NCBI RefSeq assembly: GCF_001975985.1
Contig: NZ_MTQF01000003.1
Location: 797,425-861,424 of the forward strand
Length of the DNA: 64,000 nucleotides
Direction of reading: 5' to 3'
From: [Flexibacter] sp. ATCC 35103
GTDB lineage: Bacteria; Bacteroidota; Bacteroidia; Flavobacteriales; Flavobacteriaceae
Shown piece after piece: positions 1-8,338 of this stretch (its first letter is position 1; each line of letters starts with the position of its first letter). The position numbers and the translations under genes are program-made. Below the pieces are notes generated by a model. The model saw nothing but the letters and a program-made list of their open reading frames with translations. It searched no databases and was not told the origin of the DNA.

Positions 1-1
1 A

Positions 2-2434
2 GGAAAAGCATTTGATATTTCTGAGCTTGTAAAAGTTTTTACTGAAGAAGGAAATGTTTTGGTTGAGGCAGTTTGCGATGATAATGTTGCCGTTTTTACT
101 GCAGCAGAATGGAATTCATATTCTGATGATCAGAAAGAGAAAATCCTTTTGCAATACCGAATGACATATTTGGCAGAAACCGAAGTAAACTGGTGTCCTG
201 GTTTAGGAACTGTTTTGGCGAATGACGAAATCGTAAACGGAGTTTCTGAGCGTGGAGGATATCCTGTTATTCGTAAAAAAATGACACAATGGAGTATGCG
301 AATTTCGGCTTATGCAGAACGTTTGCTTCAGGGTTTAAATGATATCGACTGGAGCGAATCTATAAAAGAATCACAAAGAAACTGGATCGGGAAATCGGTT
401 GGAGCTTTAGTTAAGTTTCAAGTTTCAAGTTTCAAGTCTCAGAACGATGTGCAAAGTGATGCAACTTTAAACGTGAAACCTGAAACAAATTTCATCGAAG
501 TATTCACAACTCGTCCTGATACTATTTTCGGAGTTACTTTTATGACTTTGGCACCGGAACATCCTTTAGTTTCTAAAATAGTTACTCAAGAACAAAGAGG
601 AGATGTTGAAGCGTATATTGAAAAAACAGCAAAACGTTCAGAGCGTGAGCGTATGGCTGATGTAAAAACTATTTCTGGCGTATTTACAGGAGCTTATGCA
701 GAACATCCATTTACAAAAGAAGCAATTCCGGTTTGGATTGGGGATTACGTTTTAGCAGGTTATGGTACTGGTGCTGTAATGGCGGTTCCTTGCGGAGACG
801 AAAGAGATTATGCTTTTGCAAATTTCTTTAAAGGTCAAAACGGAATGCAGGAAATCAAGAATATCTTCGCTAATGTTGATATTTCTGAAGCGGCTTACGG
901 ATCAAAAGACAATGTTGAAATCGCCAATTCTGATTTCTTAAACGGATTAAATTATAAAGAAGCTACTCAAAAAGCAATAGCTAAGTTAGAAGAAATTGGT
1001 CAGGGAACCGGTAAAACAAATTACCGTTTGCGTGATGCTGTTTTCTCTCGTCAGCGTTATTGGGGAGAACCTTTCCCGGTTTATTATGTAAATGGTTTGC
1101 CAAAGATGATCAATGCTGAATATTTGCCAATTATTTTGCCGGAAGTAGAAAAATATTTACCAACCGAAGATGGTTTGCCTCCGTTAGGAAACGCAACAAT
1201 CTGGGCATGGGATACTAAAAACAATGAAGTTGTAAATACGGACTTGGTTGATAATTTCGAAATTTTTCCTCTTGAATTGAACACGATGCCAGGTTGGGCA
1301 GGAAGTTCATGGTATTGGATGCGTTATATGGATGCACACAACGAAACCGAATTTGCAAGCAAGGAGGCTTTAAAATATTGGGAAAGTGTCGATTTATATA
1401 TTGGAGGAAGCGAGCACGCAACCGGACATTTATTGTATTCTCGTTTCTGGAATAAATTCTTAAAAGACAGAGGTTATGCTCCAACAGAAGAACCATTCAA
1501 AAAACTGATCAATCAGGGAATGATTTTAGGAACGACGGCTTATGTTTACAGATTGGAAGGAACGAATACATTTGTATCTAAAAATAAAATTGAAGGTCAA
1601 AATGTACAGCCAATTCGTGTTGATGTTCATTTTGTAAATTCTTCAGATGAATTGAATATCGAAAAGTTCAAAAACTGGAGAGAAGATTTTAATACGGCCG
1701 AATTTATTTTTGATGAAAGCGGAAAATACATTGTAGGTCGTGAAGTCGAAAAAATGTCGAAATCATATTATAACGTAGTAACTCCGGATGATATTTGTAA
1801 TGAATATGGTGCAGATACATTACGTTTGTACGAAATGTTTTTAGGACCATTAGAACAGGCAAAACCGTGGAATACTGCAGGTATTTCTGGAGTTTTTGGA
1901 TTCCTGAAAAAATTATGGAGATTGTATTTTGATGAAAATAACGGTTTAATCGTAAACAACGACGCACCAACAAAAGACAACTTAAAATCATTACATAAAA
2001 CGATTAAAAAAGTAGCAGAAGATATCGAGAGTTTCTCTTTTAATACTTCTGTTTCACAGTTTATGATTTGTGTGAATGAATTGTCGACTCAAAATTGTCA
2101 TTCAAGAGCGATTTTAGAACCTTTGGCAATTTTAGTTTCGCCTTATGCACCACATATTGCAGAGGAATTATGGTCACAATTAGGACATACAACTTCGATT
2201 GCAACAGTTGCTTTTCCGGTTTTTGATGCCAAACATTTAGTAGAGACGAATAAAGAATATCCGGTTTCTTTTAACGGAAAAATGCGTTTTACAATCGAAT
2301 TACCTTTAGATTTGACTGCAGCGCAAATTGAAGAAATCATTATGAAAGACGAAAGAACGCAAAAACAATTAGATGGCAGAACGCCAAATAAAGTAATTAT
2401 CGTTCCTGGTAAAATCATTAATCTTGTGGGATAA
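2..2434 (+). CDS. leuS: Leucyl-tRNA synthetase, C-terminal 810 residues (5' truncated by window edge)
   Basis: Charges tRNA-Leu with leucine in the cytoplasm. The reading frame is open from base 2, so the N-terminus, including the HIGH motif, lies outside the window. Visible are the CP1 editing domain (TTRPDTIFG, then GTGAVMAVPCGDERD), the segment SRQRYWGEPFPV, the class I signature KMSKS at bases 1751-1765 and the C-terminal anticodon-binding region. An in-frame stretch of about 30 residues between WIGKSVGA and IEVFTTRPD is longer than this junction usually is in LeuRS and looks repeat-derived (listed separately). The gene ends with TAA and is followed by a repeat-rich spacer and a terminator. 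Family assignment is certain. Confidence 0.97.
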   Translation, partial: GKAFDISELVKVFTEEGNVLVEAVCDDNVAVFTAAEWNSYSDDQKEKILLQYRMTYLAETEVNWCPGLGTVLANDEIVNGVSERGGYPVIRKKMTQWSMRISAYAERLLQGLNDIDWSESIKESQRNWIGKSVGALVKFQVSSFKSQNDVQSDATLNVKPETNFIEVFTTRPDTIFGVTFMTLAPEHPLVSKIVTQEQRGDVEAYIEKTAKRSERERMADVKTISGVFTGAYAEHPFTKEAIPVWIGDYVLAGYGTGAVMAVPCGDERDYAFANFFKGQNGMQEIKNIFANVDISEAAYGSKDNVEIANSDFLNGLNYKEATQKAIAKLEEIGQGTGKTNYRLRDAVFSRQRYWGEPFPVYYVNGLPKMINAEYLPIILPEVEKYLPTEDGLPPLGNATIWAWDTKNNEVVNTDLVDNFEIFPLELNTMPGWAGSSWYWMRYMDAHNETEFASKEALKYWESVDLYIGGSEHATGHLLYSRFWNKFLKDRGYAPTEEPFKKLINQGMILGTTAYVYRLEGTNTFVSKNKIEGQNVQPIRVDVHFVNSSDELNIEKFKNWREDFNTAEFIFDESGKYIVGREVEKMSKSYYNVVTPDDICNEYGADTLRLYEMFLGPLEQAKPWNTAGISGVFGFLKKLWRLYFDENNGLIVNNDAPTKDNLKSLHKTIKKVAEDIESFSFNTSVSQFMICVNELSTQNCHSRAILEPLAILVSPYAPHIAEELWSQLGHTTSIATVAFPVFDAKHLVETNKEYPVSFNGKMRFTIELPLDLTAAQIEEIIMKDERTQKQLDGRTPNKVIIVPGKIINLVG
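415..486 (+). repeat. Imperfect inverted repeat inserted in frame within leuS
   Basis: Bases 415-436 are a GTTTCAA-type tandem array. Bases 465-486 are its inverted complement, with 18 of 22 positions matching. The arms are separated by 28 bases. The unit resembles the short tandem/inverted repeats found between genes elsewhere in this window, yet here it is translated without a stop and extends the loop that leads into the LeuRS editing domain. Confidence 0.7.
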
Positions 2435-2522
2435 TAATTAAAATTCAATTATAAATTCCAAATTTCAACTTTTGTTGGGGTTTGGATTTTTTTTTAGGTC
2501 TACTTTATTATTTCGAGGCACG

Positions 2523-2589
2523 AGAAATCACACACGTAACCTGATAAAGATTTATCATTTTTCTTTTCGGAATTTCTTGTGTGATTTCT
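2523..2589. repeat. 12-bp perfect inverted repeat in the leuS downstream spacer
   Basis: AGAAATCACACA (2523-2534) is repeated exactly as its complement TGTGTGATTTCT (2578-2589), with a smaller GATAAA/TTTATC pair inside. The 336-base spacer 2435-2770 holds this repeat, a fragment of a GCCACGAATT-type repeat near 2622 and the terminator at 2705. I see no coding sequence in it. Confidence 0.6.
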
Positions 2590-2704
2590 ACTTGTCTAAA
2601 TAAAAATATTTAGATTTTTTTTGCCACGAATTGAATGCGAATTAAAATTAATAACCTGATTAATAAGTTTGAAGAAATAGAAAATCAATTGACCATAAAA
2701 AAAG

Positions 2705-2728
2705 AAGCTTCGTAATAGTACGAAGCTT
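2705..2728. terminator. Bidirectional intrinsic terminator between leuS and the convergent lipoprotein gene
   Basis: AAGCTTCGTA, loop ATAG, TACGAAGCTT: a perfect 10-bp stem followed by a CTTTT tail on the + strand and preceded by an A-run that gives a T-run on the - strand. It sits between two converging genes. Confidence 0.8.
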
Positions 2729-2770
2729 TCTTTTATCCAAAAACAAAATATTAAATTCTAAAACTAATAT

Positions 2771-3175
2771 TTAAAGCGGGAATACATATGTACCTGGTAT
2801 TAGTACAATAATTCCGTCTTCAGTTGCAGTTGCAGTTAATTCTTTAACCACTTTTCCTCCAACATAAATTTTACCGGTCAGGGTTTGTCCTTTAACACCT
2901 CCATAACCACTTGTGCTTATTGATGCAGCTTGGCTATCTGTTTTGGCTGTAAATTCTTTTTTCCATGGTAATGCAGTGATATCTTCTATTAATGCAGCTC
3001 CTCCTTCTTCAATATAAGTTACACTAAGTTTTCCCGTGTAATTTCCGGTTACTTCATATTTTACATCTCTTGAGCTTGTGTTTGATCCTGAATTATCATC
3101 ATTGTCACTGCTGCAAGATCCTACTGTAAAAGTTAGAGTTAATACAATCGCTAAAGTTTTCAAAATTGATTTCAT
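2771..3175 (-). CDS. Small lipoprotein with MmpS-like beta-sandwich domain
   Basis: A 134-residue lipoprotein of unknown role. The start is placed at the Met opening MKSILKTLAI, 12 codons inside the longest frame, because this gives a clean signal peptide with lipobox VGSC (Cys20) and leaves a promoter upstream. After an Asp/Ser-rich linker, the sequence VKYEVTGNYTGKLSVTYIEE, LPWKKEF and GKIYVGGKVVKE follows the strand pattern of MmpS-type accessory domains. The match is by motif and is moderate. It is divergent from a two-component system gene, and a palindromic site lies between them, so regulation by that system is a reasonable inference. Confidence 0.7.
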   Translation of the reverse strand: MKSILKTLAIVLTLTFTVGSCSSDNDDNSGSNTSSRDVKYEVTGNYTGKLSVTYIEEGGAALIEDITALPWKKEFTAKTDSQAASISTSGYGGVKGQTLTGKIYVGGKVVKELTATATEDGIIVLIPGTYVFPL

Positions 3176-3208
3176 AATAAATTCTTTAATAATTAATATT
3201 CTATCCGG

Positions 3209-3239
3209 CAAAACTAAGTCCTTATTAAAGAGGGGGCAA
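3209..3239 (-). promoter_or_regulatory. Bacteroidota-type promoter of the MmpS-like lipoprotein gene
   Basis: On the - strand the -7 element TAGTTTTG (3216-3209) fits TAnnTTTG exactly. A -33 TTG (3239-3237) lies 20 bp upstream. The predicted start near 3202 leaves a leader of about 27 bases. Confidence 0.65.
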
Positions 3240-3280
3240 TACCTGATAAAATGTAATTCCTATTACCTGATATCAGGTAA
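3240..3280. promoter_or_regulatory. 18-bp palindromic operator plus matching half-site between divergent genes
   Basis: TTACCTGATATCAGGTAA (3263-3280) is a perfect palindrome. Its left half, TACCTGATA, recurs at 3240-3248, 24 bp away and directly beside the -33 element of the lipoprotein promoter. From the two predicted transcription starts the palindrome is centred at about -69 (lipoprotein) and -61 (kinase). These are positions typical of activator sites. Confidence 0.65.
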
Positions 3281-3318
3281 AAAGCCTGGTTTTTTTTCTG
3301 AAATATTTTTAATTTTAA

Positions 3319-3326
3319 TAAATTTG
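3319..3326 (+). promoter_or_regulatory. -7 element of the two-component operon
   Basis: TAAATTTG matches TAnnTTTG exactly, 15 bases before the chosen kinase ATG. No clear -33 TTG is present, which suits an activator-dependent promoter next to the palindrome at 3263-3280. Confidence 0.5.
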
Positions 3327-3341
3327 AACAAATCCTACTCT

Positions 3342-5342
3342 ATGAAGAAAATCTACTTTTCGGTACTATTTTTATTCTTATCTGCCATTACACATTCACA
3401 GGTTATTCTTTCTCTAGACGATGATTCAGTTTATATTGACAGTATTGCCCAAGTTGTTAAAAATACGCCATCTGATAGTTTAAAATGTTTTTACAGTTTT
3501 AAATTGTCGAAATTATATTTGATGGTTCAGGATGTTCGAAAATCAAAAGAATATCTGGCAAAGGCAAACAAACTCAAGGCTAAATTCCCTTTTTTAAGCG
3601 ATGCATCGATTTTCTATAATTCCTCTGTTTTTTTAGAAAAAGGAGATCACGATGGTTTCGAAAAAGCACTTCTCGATAGCAACGACAAGCTTAAAAAGTA
3701 CCATAATATAGAAGCGTATCGTCTTCGTGCCGTTATACTCCAAAATTATGGGGTTATGCTGCAGCGAAAGAACAATGAAAAAGGTTATATGAAACTGCTG
3801 GTTAATGAAGCTATTCCGCTTGCAAAAAGAAGCAGGGATTATGAACTAATAAGTGGTTTGTATAAAGCAGTAGCTATTATTTTTATGAATAATAACGAGC
3901 GTGAAAAAGCCAGTGAATATTTAAATGAGGCGCAAAATTATGTCGAAAGAGCGATTAAGAAGTCGCCAACGATCGCTGAATCAAAAATGGAAACTTACAT
4001 AATAAATGCAGAGAATTTAGTAGAGTTAAAGCATTTTTATGATGCCAAAAAAATATTAGATAAAGCATTCTCTACTTTAAAAGACTTTCCGGAATCTAAC
4101 TTAAACGATTCTTATTTTTATTCAGAAGGAATTTATTATGCGAAACAAAATAAGAATGAAAATGCTCTGGAAAGTTTTGGAAAAGGAAATAAATCAGCAG
4201 AAAAACACCAGAATCAGATTGCTTTAAACAGATTGAAGTTTGCAGAATATGAAGTGCTTTTTAAATTAAAAAATTATAATCAAGCCAAAGATAATCTGGA
4301 ATATCTTCTGGAAAAAACGCCTTTTATTACAGATCAAAAAAACTATTATAACGAGTTGTCAAAAGTTTATAACGCAACCAAGAATTATGATAAGGCTTAT
4401 TTTTATGCCAATAAGTCTAATATGATCAATGATAGTTTGAATGATTCTAAGTTTAAGAGTGAAATCGTAGAACTTGAAGCAAAATATAAAAAAGCCGAAG
4501 ACGAGAAAAAGATAACCTTGCTTCAGTCTCAAAACGAAAAAGCGGCTTTGTTGGTCAATAACAATCGTTTAAACTCGATTCTTTTTGCGGTGTTGTCAGT
4601 ATTATTGTTTCTTATCGTTTTGTTCTTGTGGATATTGAATAAGAATCAAAAAAAGCTAAGTGCTCAAAAAGAAATTAATCATGAACAAGAATTGATATCA
4701 CTCGAAAACCAGCAAAAATTATCAGTTTCTAATGCTTTGATTGAAGGGGAAGAAGTAGAGCGAAAGAGAATCGCCAGAGATTTACATGACGGACTGGGAA
4801 GTATGCTTTCCGGACTAAAAATTCATTTAAAACTGGCGGAAAAAGAAAATGTAATAAGTCCGGCTGATATCAACTCATTGCTGGATAATTCGATTAAGGA
4901 ATTACGGAATATTTCTCAAAACCTAATGCCGGAAAGTTTACTGAAACTAAGTTTAGAACATGCTTTACGAGATTTATGTATTGCTAATTCTAATGCTAAA
5001 ACTAAAATTGAATTTCAATATTTGATACAAAAACCTAATTTGCCTAAAAACTATGAAATTGTGATTTACAGAATTATTCAGGAATTGTTGAATAATGCCT
5101 TAAAATATGCCGAAGCATCAGAAATATTAGTTTCCTGTTCTCAAAATAAAGACACTTTTTTTATTACGGTTGAAGATAACGGAGTTGGTTTTGATGTAGC
5201 TGAAAAAAGTGCCGGAATGGGATTGCGAAATATAAAAAACCGTCTTGAAATTCTAAAAGGCAAGCTGGAAATAGAAAGCGAATTAAATAAAGGAACGTCT
5301 ACTTATATAGAATTAAAGATAAAAAATGAATTAAATGGATAA
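3342..5342 (+). CDS. Periplasmic-TPR sensor histidine kinase, NarL/DesK (HisKA_3) type
   Basis: A 666-residue membrane sensor kinase. The start is set at MKKIYFSVLF, which opens a signal peptide ending near THSQ; a longer frame would run through the promoter region. Residues 40-380 are tetratricopeptide-like helices, followed by a coiled coil (EAKYKKAEDEKK), one membrane segment (SILFAVLSVLLFLIVLFLWI) and a HisKA_3 domain with phosphoacceptor His482 in DLHDGLG. A HATPase_c domain follows (NNALKYAE, DNGVGFD, GMGLRNI). It overlaps the downstream response-regulator gene by 8 bases, so the two are translationally coupled. The input signal is unknown. TPR sensors of this layout are common in Bacteroidota. 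Confidence 0.9.
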   Translation: MKKIYFSVLFLFLSAITHSQVILSLDDDSVYIDSIAQVVKNTPSDSLKCFYSFKLSKLYLMVQDVRKSKEYLAKANKLKAKFPFLSDASIFYNSSVFLEKGDHDGFEKALLDSNDKLKKYHNIEAYRLRAVILQNYGVMLQRKNNEKGYMKLLVNEAIPLAKRSRDYELISGLYKAVAIIFMNNNEREKASEYLNEAQNYVERAIKKSPTIAESKMETYIINAENLVELKHFYDAKKILDKAFSTLKDFPESNLNDSYFYSEGIYYAKQNKNENALESFGKGNKSAEKHQNQIALNRLKFAEYEVLFKLKNYNQAKDNLEYLLEKTPFITDQKNYYNELSKVYNATKNYDKAYFYANKSNMINDSLNDSKFKSEIVELEAKYKKAEDEKKITLLQSQNEKAALLVNNNRLNSILFAVLSVLLFLIVLFLWILNKNQKKLSAQKEINHEQELISLENQQKLSVSNALIEGEEVERKRIARDLHDGLGSMLSGLKIHLKLAEKENVISPADINSLLDNSIKELRNISQNLMPESLLKLSLEHALRDLCIANSNAKTKIEFQYLIQKPNLPKNYEIVIYRIIQELLNNALKYAEASEILVSCSQNKDTFFITVEDNGVGFDVAEKSAGMGLRNIKNRLEILKGKLEIESELNKGTSTYIELKIKNELNG

Positions 5343-5970
5343 AGTATATAAAACAGTAATAGTAGACGATCATCCCATTGTTATTTCGGGAATTTCAGGG
5401 CTTTTAGCAGATTTAGAAACGGTTGAAATCGTAGGTAAATTACAATCAGGAGTTTTACTTGTGGATTATATCGAAGAAAATCAGGTCGATTTAATTTTAA
5501 TGGACATTTTTCTGCCGGTAATTAATGGTGTTGATCTTTGTAAAACAATCAAACAAAAATATCCTCAAATAATCATTATTGGTATGAGCAGCCAGTCTGA
5601 GAGAAGTCTGGTAATGCAGTTTATTCAAAATGGCGGTAATGGTTATGTTCTAAAAAGCGCTTCGTTTGAAGAGTTTGGAAACTGTATCAATAATGCTATT
5701 CAGGGCGAAATTGTATTTAGCGATGAGGTTAAAACAATTATAAGTCAGCCAGTATCAGATGATCTGGAGCATATTCCGAGTTTGAGCAGAAGAGAAAAAG
5801 ATATTACGCTATTGTTGTCAAAAGGAAAATCGACCCAGGAAATTGCAGATGAATTGTTTTTGAGCTTTCTAACGGTACAAACACACAGACGTAATATTCT
5901 GCAAAAGTATAAAACCAAAAATGTAGCCGAATTGATCGCTTTTTTATTGAAAAACAATTTATTAAATTGA
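5335..5970 (+). CDS. LuxR/NarL-family response regulator
   Basis: A 211-residue cytoplasmic DNA-binding response regulator and cognate partner of the overlapping sensor kinase. The receiver domain (residues 5-120) has the acidic pair Asp11-Asp12, phosphoacceptor Asp57 in LILMDIFLP and the conserved Lys in YVLKSAS. The C-terminal LuxR helix-turn-helix (about 147-208) reads LSRREKDITLLLSKGKSTQE and LFLSFLTVQTHRRNI. NarL-type regulators bind short inverted half-sites as dimers, so the palindrome at 3263-3280 upstream of this operon is its most likely target (inference). Confidence 0.93.
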   Translation: MDKVYKTVIVDDHPIVISGISGLLADLETVEIVGKLQSGVLLVDYIEENQVDLILMDIFLPVINGVDLCKTIKQKYPQIIIIGMSSQSERSLVMQFIQNGGNGYVLKSASFEEFGNCINNAIQGEIVFSDEVKTIISQPVSDDLEHIPSLSRREKDITLLLSKGKSTQEIADELFLSFLTVQTHRRNILQKYKTKNVAELIAFLLKNNLLN

Positions 5971-6065
5971 TTATTCCAGAAATGCCAAAATGACATTTTT
6001 TGAAATTGGTTCAGAAATTGCAGTTTGTTTTGTAACTTTAATAATCAATCAAAAAAAGTAAAAAT

Positions 6066-6752
6066 ATGGGAAGTGGATATTTAATACTCGCTGGAGCAAT
6101 TATGTTATTCAGCTGGATCGTAAGTTCAAAACTAAAAAGTAAATTCGAATTATACTCTAAATTGCAATTAAGAAATGGCATGAGTGGTGCTGAAATTGCA
6201 GAGAAAATGTTAGCCGATAACGGAATCACTGATGTTCGTGTTATTTCGACTCCGGGTCGATTAACAGATCATTATAATCCTGCAGATAAAACGGTAAATT
6301 TAAGTGAAGCTGTTTATAATCATCGTAATGCGGCCGCTGCCGCCGTTGCTGCACACGAATGTGGTCACGCCGTTCAGCATTCTATAGGATACGAATGGTT
6401 GACTTTGCGTTCTAAGTTAGTGCCGGTGGTTAGTATTGCATCAAGTTATGTACAATGGATTTTATTGGCCGGAATTTTAATGATTAGAACTTTTCCACAG
6501 TTATTATTAATCGGAATTGTCATTTTTGCCGCAACAACATTGTTTACAATTATTACTTTACCTGTAGAATATGATGCCAGTAACAGAGCGCTTGCCTGGT
6601 TAGAAAACAAACACATGTTAACTCTGGAAGAGCAAGCCGGAGCAAAAGATGCCTTAAAATGGGCTGCAAGAACTTATGTTGTAGCGGCTATAGGATCAAT
6701 CGCTACATTGTTGTACTATATCTCAATTTATTCCGGAAGCAGAAGGAATTAA
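6066..6752 (+). CDS. Membrane neutral zinc metallopeptidase (YugP-like)
   Basis: A 228-residue integral membrane peptidase. The zinc-binding motif HECGH is at residues 97-101, with Glu98 as likely catalytic base and the Glu in PVEYDAS (about 168) as a candidate third ligand. Hydrophobic segments lie at about 3-20, 123-140, 145-165 and near the C-terminus. Length and order fit the YugP-like zinc-dependent peptidase family (Zn_peptidase_2), whose substrates are not well defined. It stands alone after the response regulator gene and ends before a strong terminator shared with the convergent Lrp gene. Confidence 0.88.
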   Translation: MGSGYLILAGAIMLFSWIVSSKLKSKFELYSKLQLRNGMSGAEIAEKMLADNGITDVRVISTPGRLTDHYNPADKTVNLSEAVYNHRNAAAAAVAAHECGHAVQHSIGYEWLTLRSKLVPVVSIASSYVQWILLAGILMIRTFPQLLLIGIVIFAATTLFTIITLPVEYDASNRALAWLENKHMLTLEEQAGAKDALKWAARTYVVAAIGSIATLLYYISIYSGSRRN

Positions 6753-6900
6753 TGTGTCAATGAGATAATGTGCCAATTAGATAATTTACAAACAAAGCCG
6801 ATTAGTTTTAAACTAATCGGCTTTTTATTTATTATTCGAAATTATGGAATTAGTATATTTTCTAATTCAGGACATTATCTAATTATCTAATTGACACATT
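6751..6900. repeat. Inverted repeat pair flanking a terminator
   Basis: Left arm 6751-6785 (AATGTGTCAATGAGATAATG...) and right arm 6871-6900 (...CTAATTGACACATT) are imperfect inverted copies built from the unit AATTAGATAAT. They bracket the terminator hairpin at 6794. This is one of several such repeat-plus-terminator spacers in the window. Confidence 0.65.
6794..6824. terminator. Strong bidirectional intrinsic terminator
   Basis: AAAGCCGATTAGTTT and AAACTAATCGGCTTT form a 15-bp stem with a T-run on the + strand and an A-run on the other side. It serves both the zinc peptidase gene and the convergent Lrp gene. Confidence 0.85.
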
Positions 6901-6906
6901 TTCTAA

Positions 6907-7377
6907 TTACAATTGTATTTGTCTGTCAATTTGCTGATCTAGTGATATAAACGTTTCCGTTCTTGAAACGCCTTCTATAGCCTGGATTTTTGTATTTAAA
7001 AGCTGCATAAGGTGTTCGTTGTCGCGACAGATGATTTTAATCAAAACAGACCAGTTTCCTGTGGTGTAATGACACTCTAAAACTTCAGGGATTTTTTTTA
7101 AATCTTTTACGGCTTCTGAGTTTCTTGAAGCTTTATCGAGGTAAACTCCAATAAAGGCCATTGTATTATATCCTAAAACTTTTGGATTTACAGTAAATTT
7201 AGAACCTGATATCACGCCAGATTGTTCGAGTTTTTTTAAACGCTGATGAATCGCCGCTCCGGAAATGCCTATTTTATTGGCAATTTGCAAAATAGGTTTT
7301 CGGGCATCATCCATTAAATATCGAAGGATTTCTTTATCGATGCCGTCAATTTCAATTAAAAGAGAGTTGATTTTCAT
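6907..7377 (-). CDS. Lrp/AsnC-family transcriptional regulator
   Basis: A 156-residue regulator. The N-terminal winged helix-turn-helix spans about residues 10-60 (DGIDKEILRYLMDDARKPIL, IGISGAAIHQRLKKLEQSG). The C-terminal RAM ligand-binding domain follows (AFIGVYLDKAS..., VLECHYTTGNWSVLIKIICR). Members usually sense an amino acid and regulate its metabolism, often with autoregulation. A 9-bp direct repeat just upstream is a possible binding site. The effector is unknown, and no amino-acid gene is adjacent. Confidence 0.92.
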   Translation of the reverse strand: MKINSLLIEIDGIDKEILRYLMDDARKPILQIANKIGISGAAIHQRLKKLEQSGVISGSKFTVNPKVLGYNTMAFIGVYLDKASRNSEAVKDLKKIPEVLECHYTTGNWSVLIKIICRDNEHLMQLLNTKIQAIEGVSRTETFISLDQQIDRQIQL

Positions 7378-7399
7378 AACAGTTATAATTTGAAACTAA

Positions 7400-7422
7400 T
7401 TTTAGTTATTTGGTTTTAGTTA
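7400..7422. promoter_or_regulatory. 9-bp direct repeat upstream of the Lrp gene
   Basis: TTTTAGTTA occurs at 7400-7408 and again at 7414-7422, 14 bp apart and 23-45 bases from the start codon. It is a candidate autoregulatory site. The evidence is the repeat and its position only. Confidence 0.35.
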
Positions 7423-7574
7423 GAAATCAAATTTAATGATAAAACTTTTAATTGAACGTAAATCTGTTATTTTAAATCTTTGTCTAAGTTTTAAATGATC
7501 TAAAAAGAAAAATTCCAAATACCAACAGTTAAGTTGAAATTTGGAATTTCTAATTTGTGTATTTAAAAAAGGAA

Positions 7575-8324
7575 TTATTTTCCTTTATTTGCTTCTGCGA
7601 TATATTTTTCTAAAGCCATCGTCATAGAAGGAGTTTCAGGAGTTGGAGCAAGAATATCGATTCTTAAACCATGATCAAGAGCTTCTTTTTGAGTGGTGCT
7701 TCCAAAAACGGCAATTCTGGTATCGTTTTGTTTAAAATCAGGAAAGTTTTTAAACAATGATTTGATTCCGGTTGGGCTAAAAAATGCTAAAACATCATAA
7801 TAAACATCAGCAAGATCAGATAAGTCACTCATTACCGTTTTATAAAAAACAGCTTGTGCCCAATCTACTTTCAGATTGTTTAATGTAATAGGGGCATCAG
7901 CATTTAATTGATCAGATGCCGGTAATAAGAATTTTTCGTCTTTGTACTTTTTGATAAGAGGTGACAAATCCGCAAAATCTTTTGCTCCAACGTAAATTTT
8001 ACGTTTTCTATACACAACATACTTTTGCAGGTAAAATGCAACAGCTTCAGATTGGCAGAAATATTTCAATCCTTCAGGAACTTTATAACGCATTTCATCT
8101 GCTACCCTAAAAAAATGATCCACCGCATTACGGCTTGTCAAAATTATTGCAGTATAATGATTAAGATCGATTTTTTGTAATCGAATCTCTTTTGCATTAA
8201 CCCCTTCCACATGAATAAATGGTCTGAAATCAATTTTTATTTTGTGTTTTTGTTGGAGCTCAAAGTAAGGAGAATTTTCCACTTTAGGTTCAGGCTGTGA
8301 CACCAAAATTGTTTTCACTTTCAT
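7575..8324 (-). CDS. hemD: Uroporphyrinogen-III synthase
   Basis: Converts hydroxymethylbilane to uroporphyrinogen III in tetrapyrrole synthesis, in the cytoplasm. The 249-residue protein starts at MKVKTILVSQ; the 13 codons upstream are left out because they would overlap the preceding gene. HemD proteins are poorly conserved. Supporting features are the N-terminal ILVSQPEP strand, TAIILTSRNAVDHFF, VFYKTVMSDL, LAFFSPTGIKSLF and IAVFGSTTQKEALDHG, in the order expected for the two-domain fold. It follows a DUF4271 gene by 14 bases, a pairing I recognise from Flavobacteriia. Confidence 0.88.
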   Translation of the reverse strand: MKVKTILVSQPEPKVENSPYFELQQKHKIKIDFRPFIHVEGVNAKEIRLQKIDLNHYTAIILTSRNAVDHFFRVADEMRYKVPEGLKYFCQSEAVAFYLQKYVVYRKRKIYVGAKDFADLSPLIKKYKDEKFLLPASDQLNADAPITLNNLKVDWAQAVFYKTVMSDLSDLADVYYDVLAFFSPTGIKSLFKNFPDFKQNDTRIAVFGSTTQKEALDHGLRIDILAPTPETPSMTMALEKYIAEANKGK

Positions 8325-8338
8325 ATTATAAACATTTT

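Noticed and set aside
3078..3341. Longer start for the TPR sensor kinase frame
   Set aside because: The extra 88 codons run antisense through the lipoprotein start and across its promoter and the palindrome. The Met at 3342 opens a clear signal peptide just after a good -7 element.
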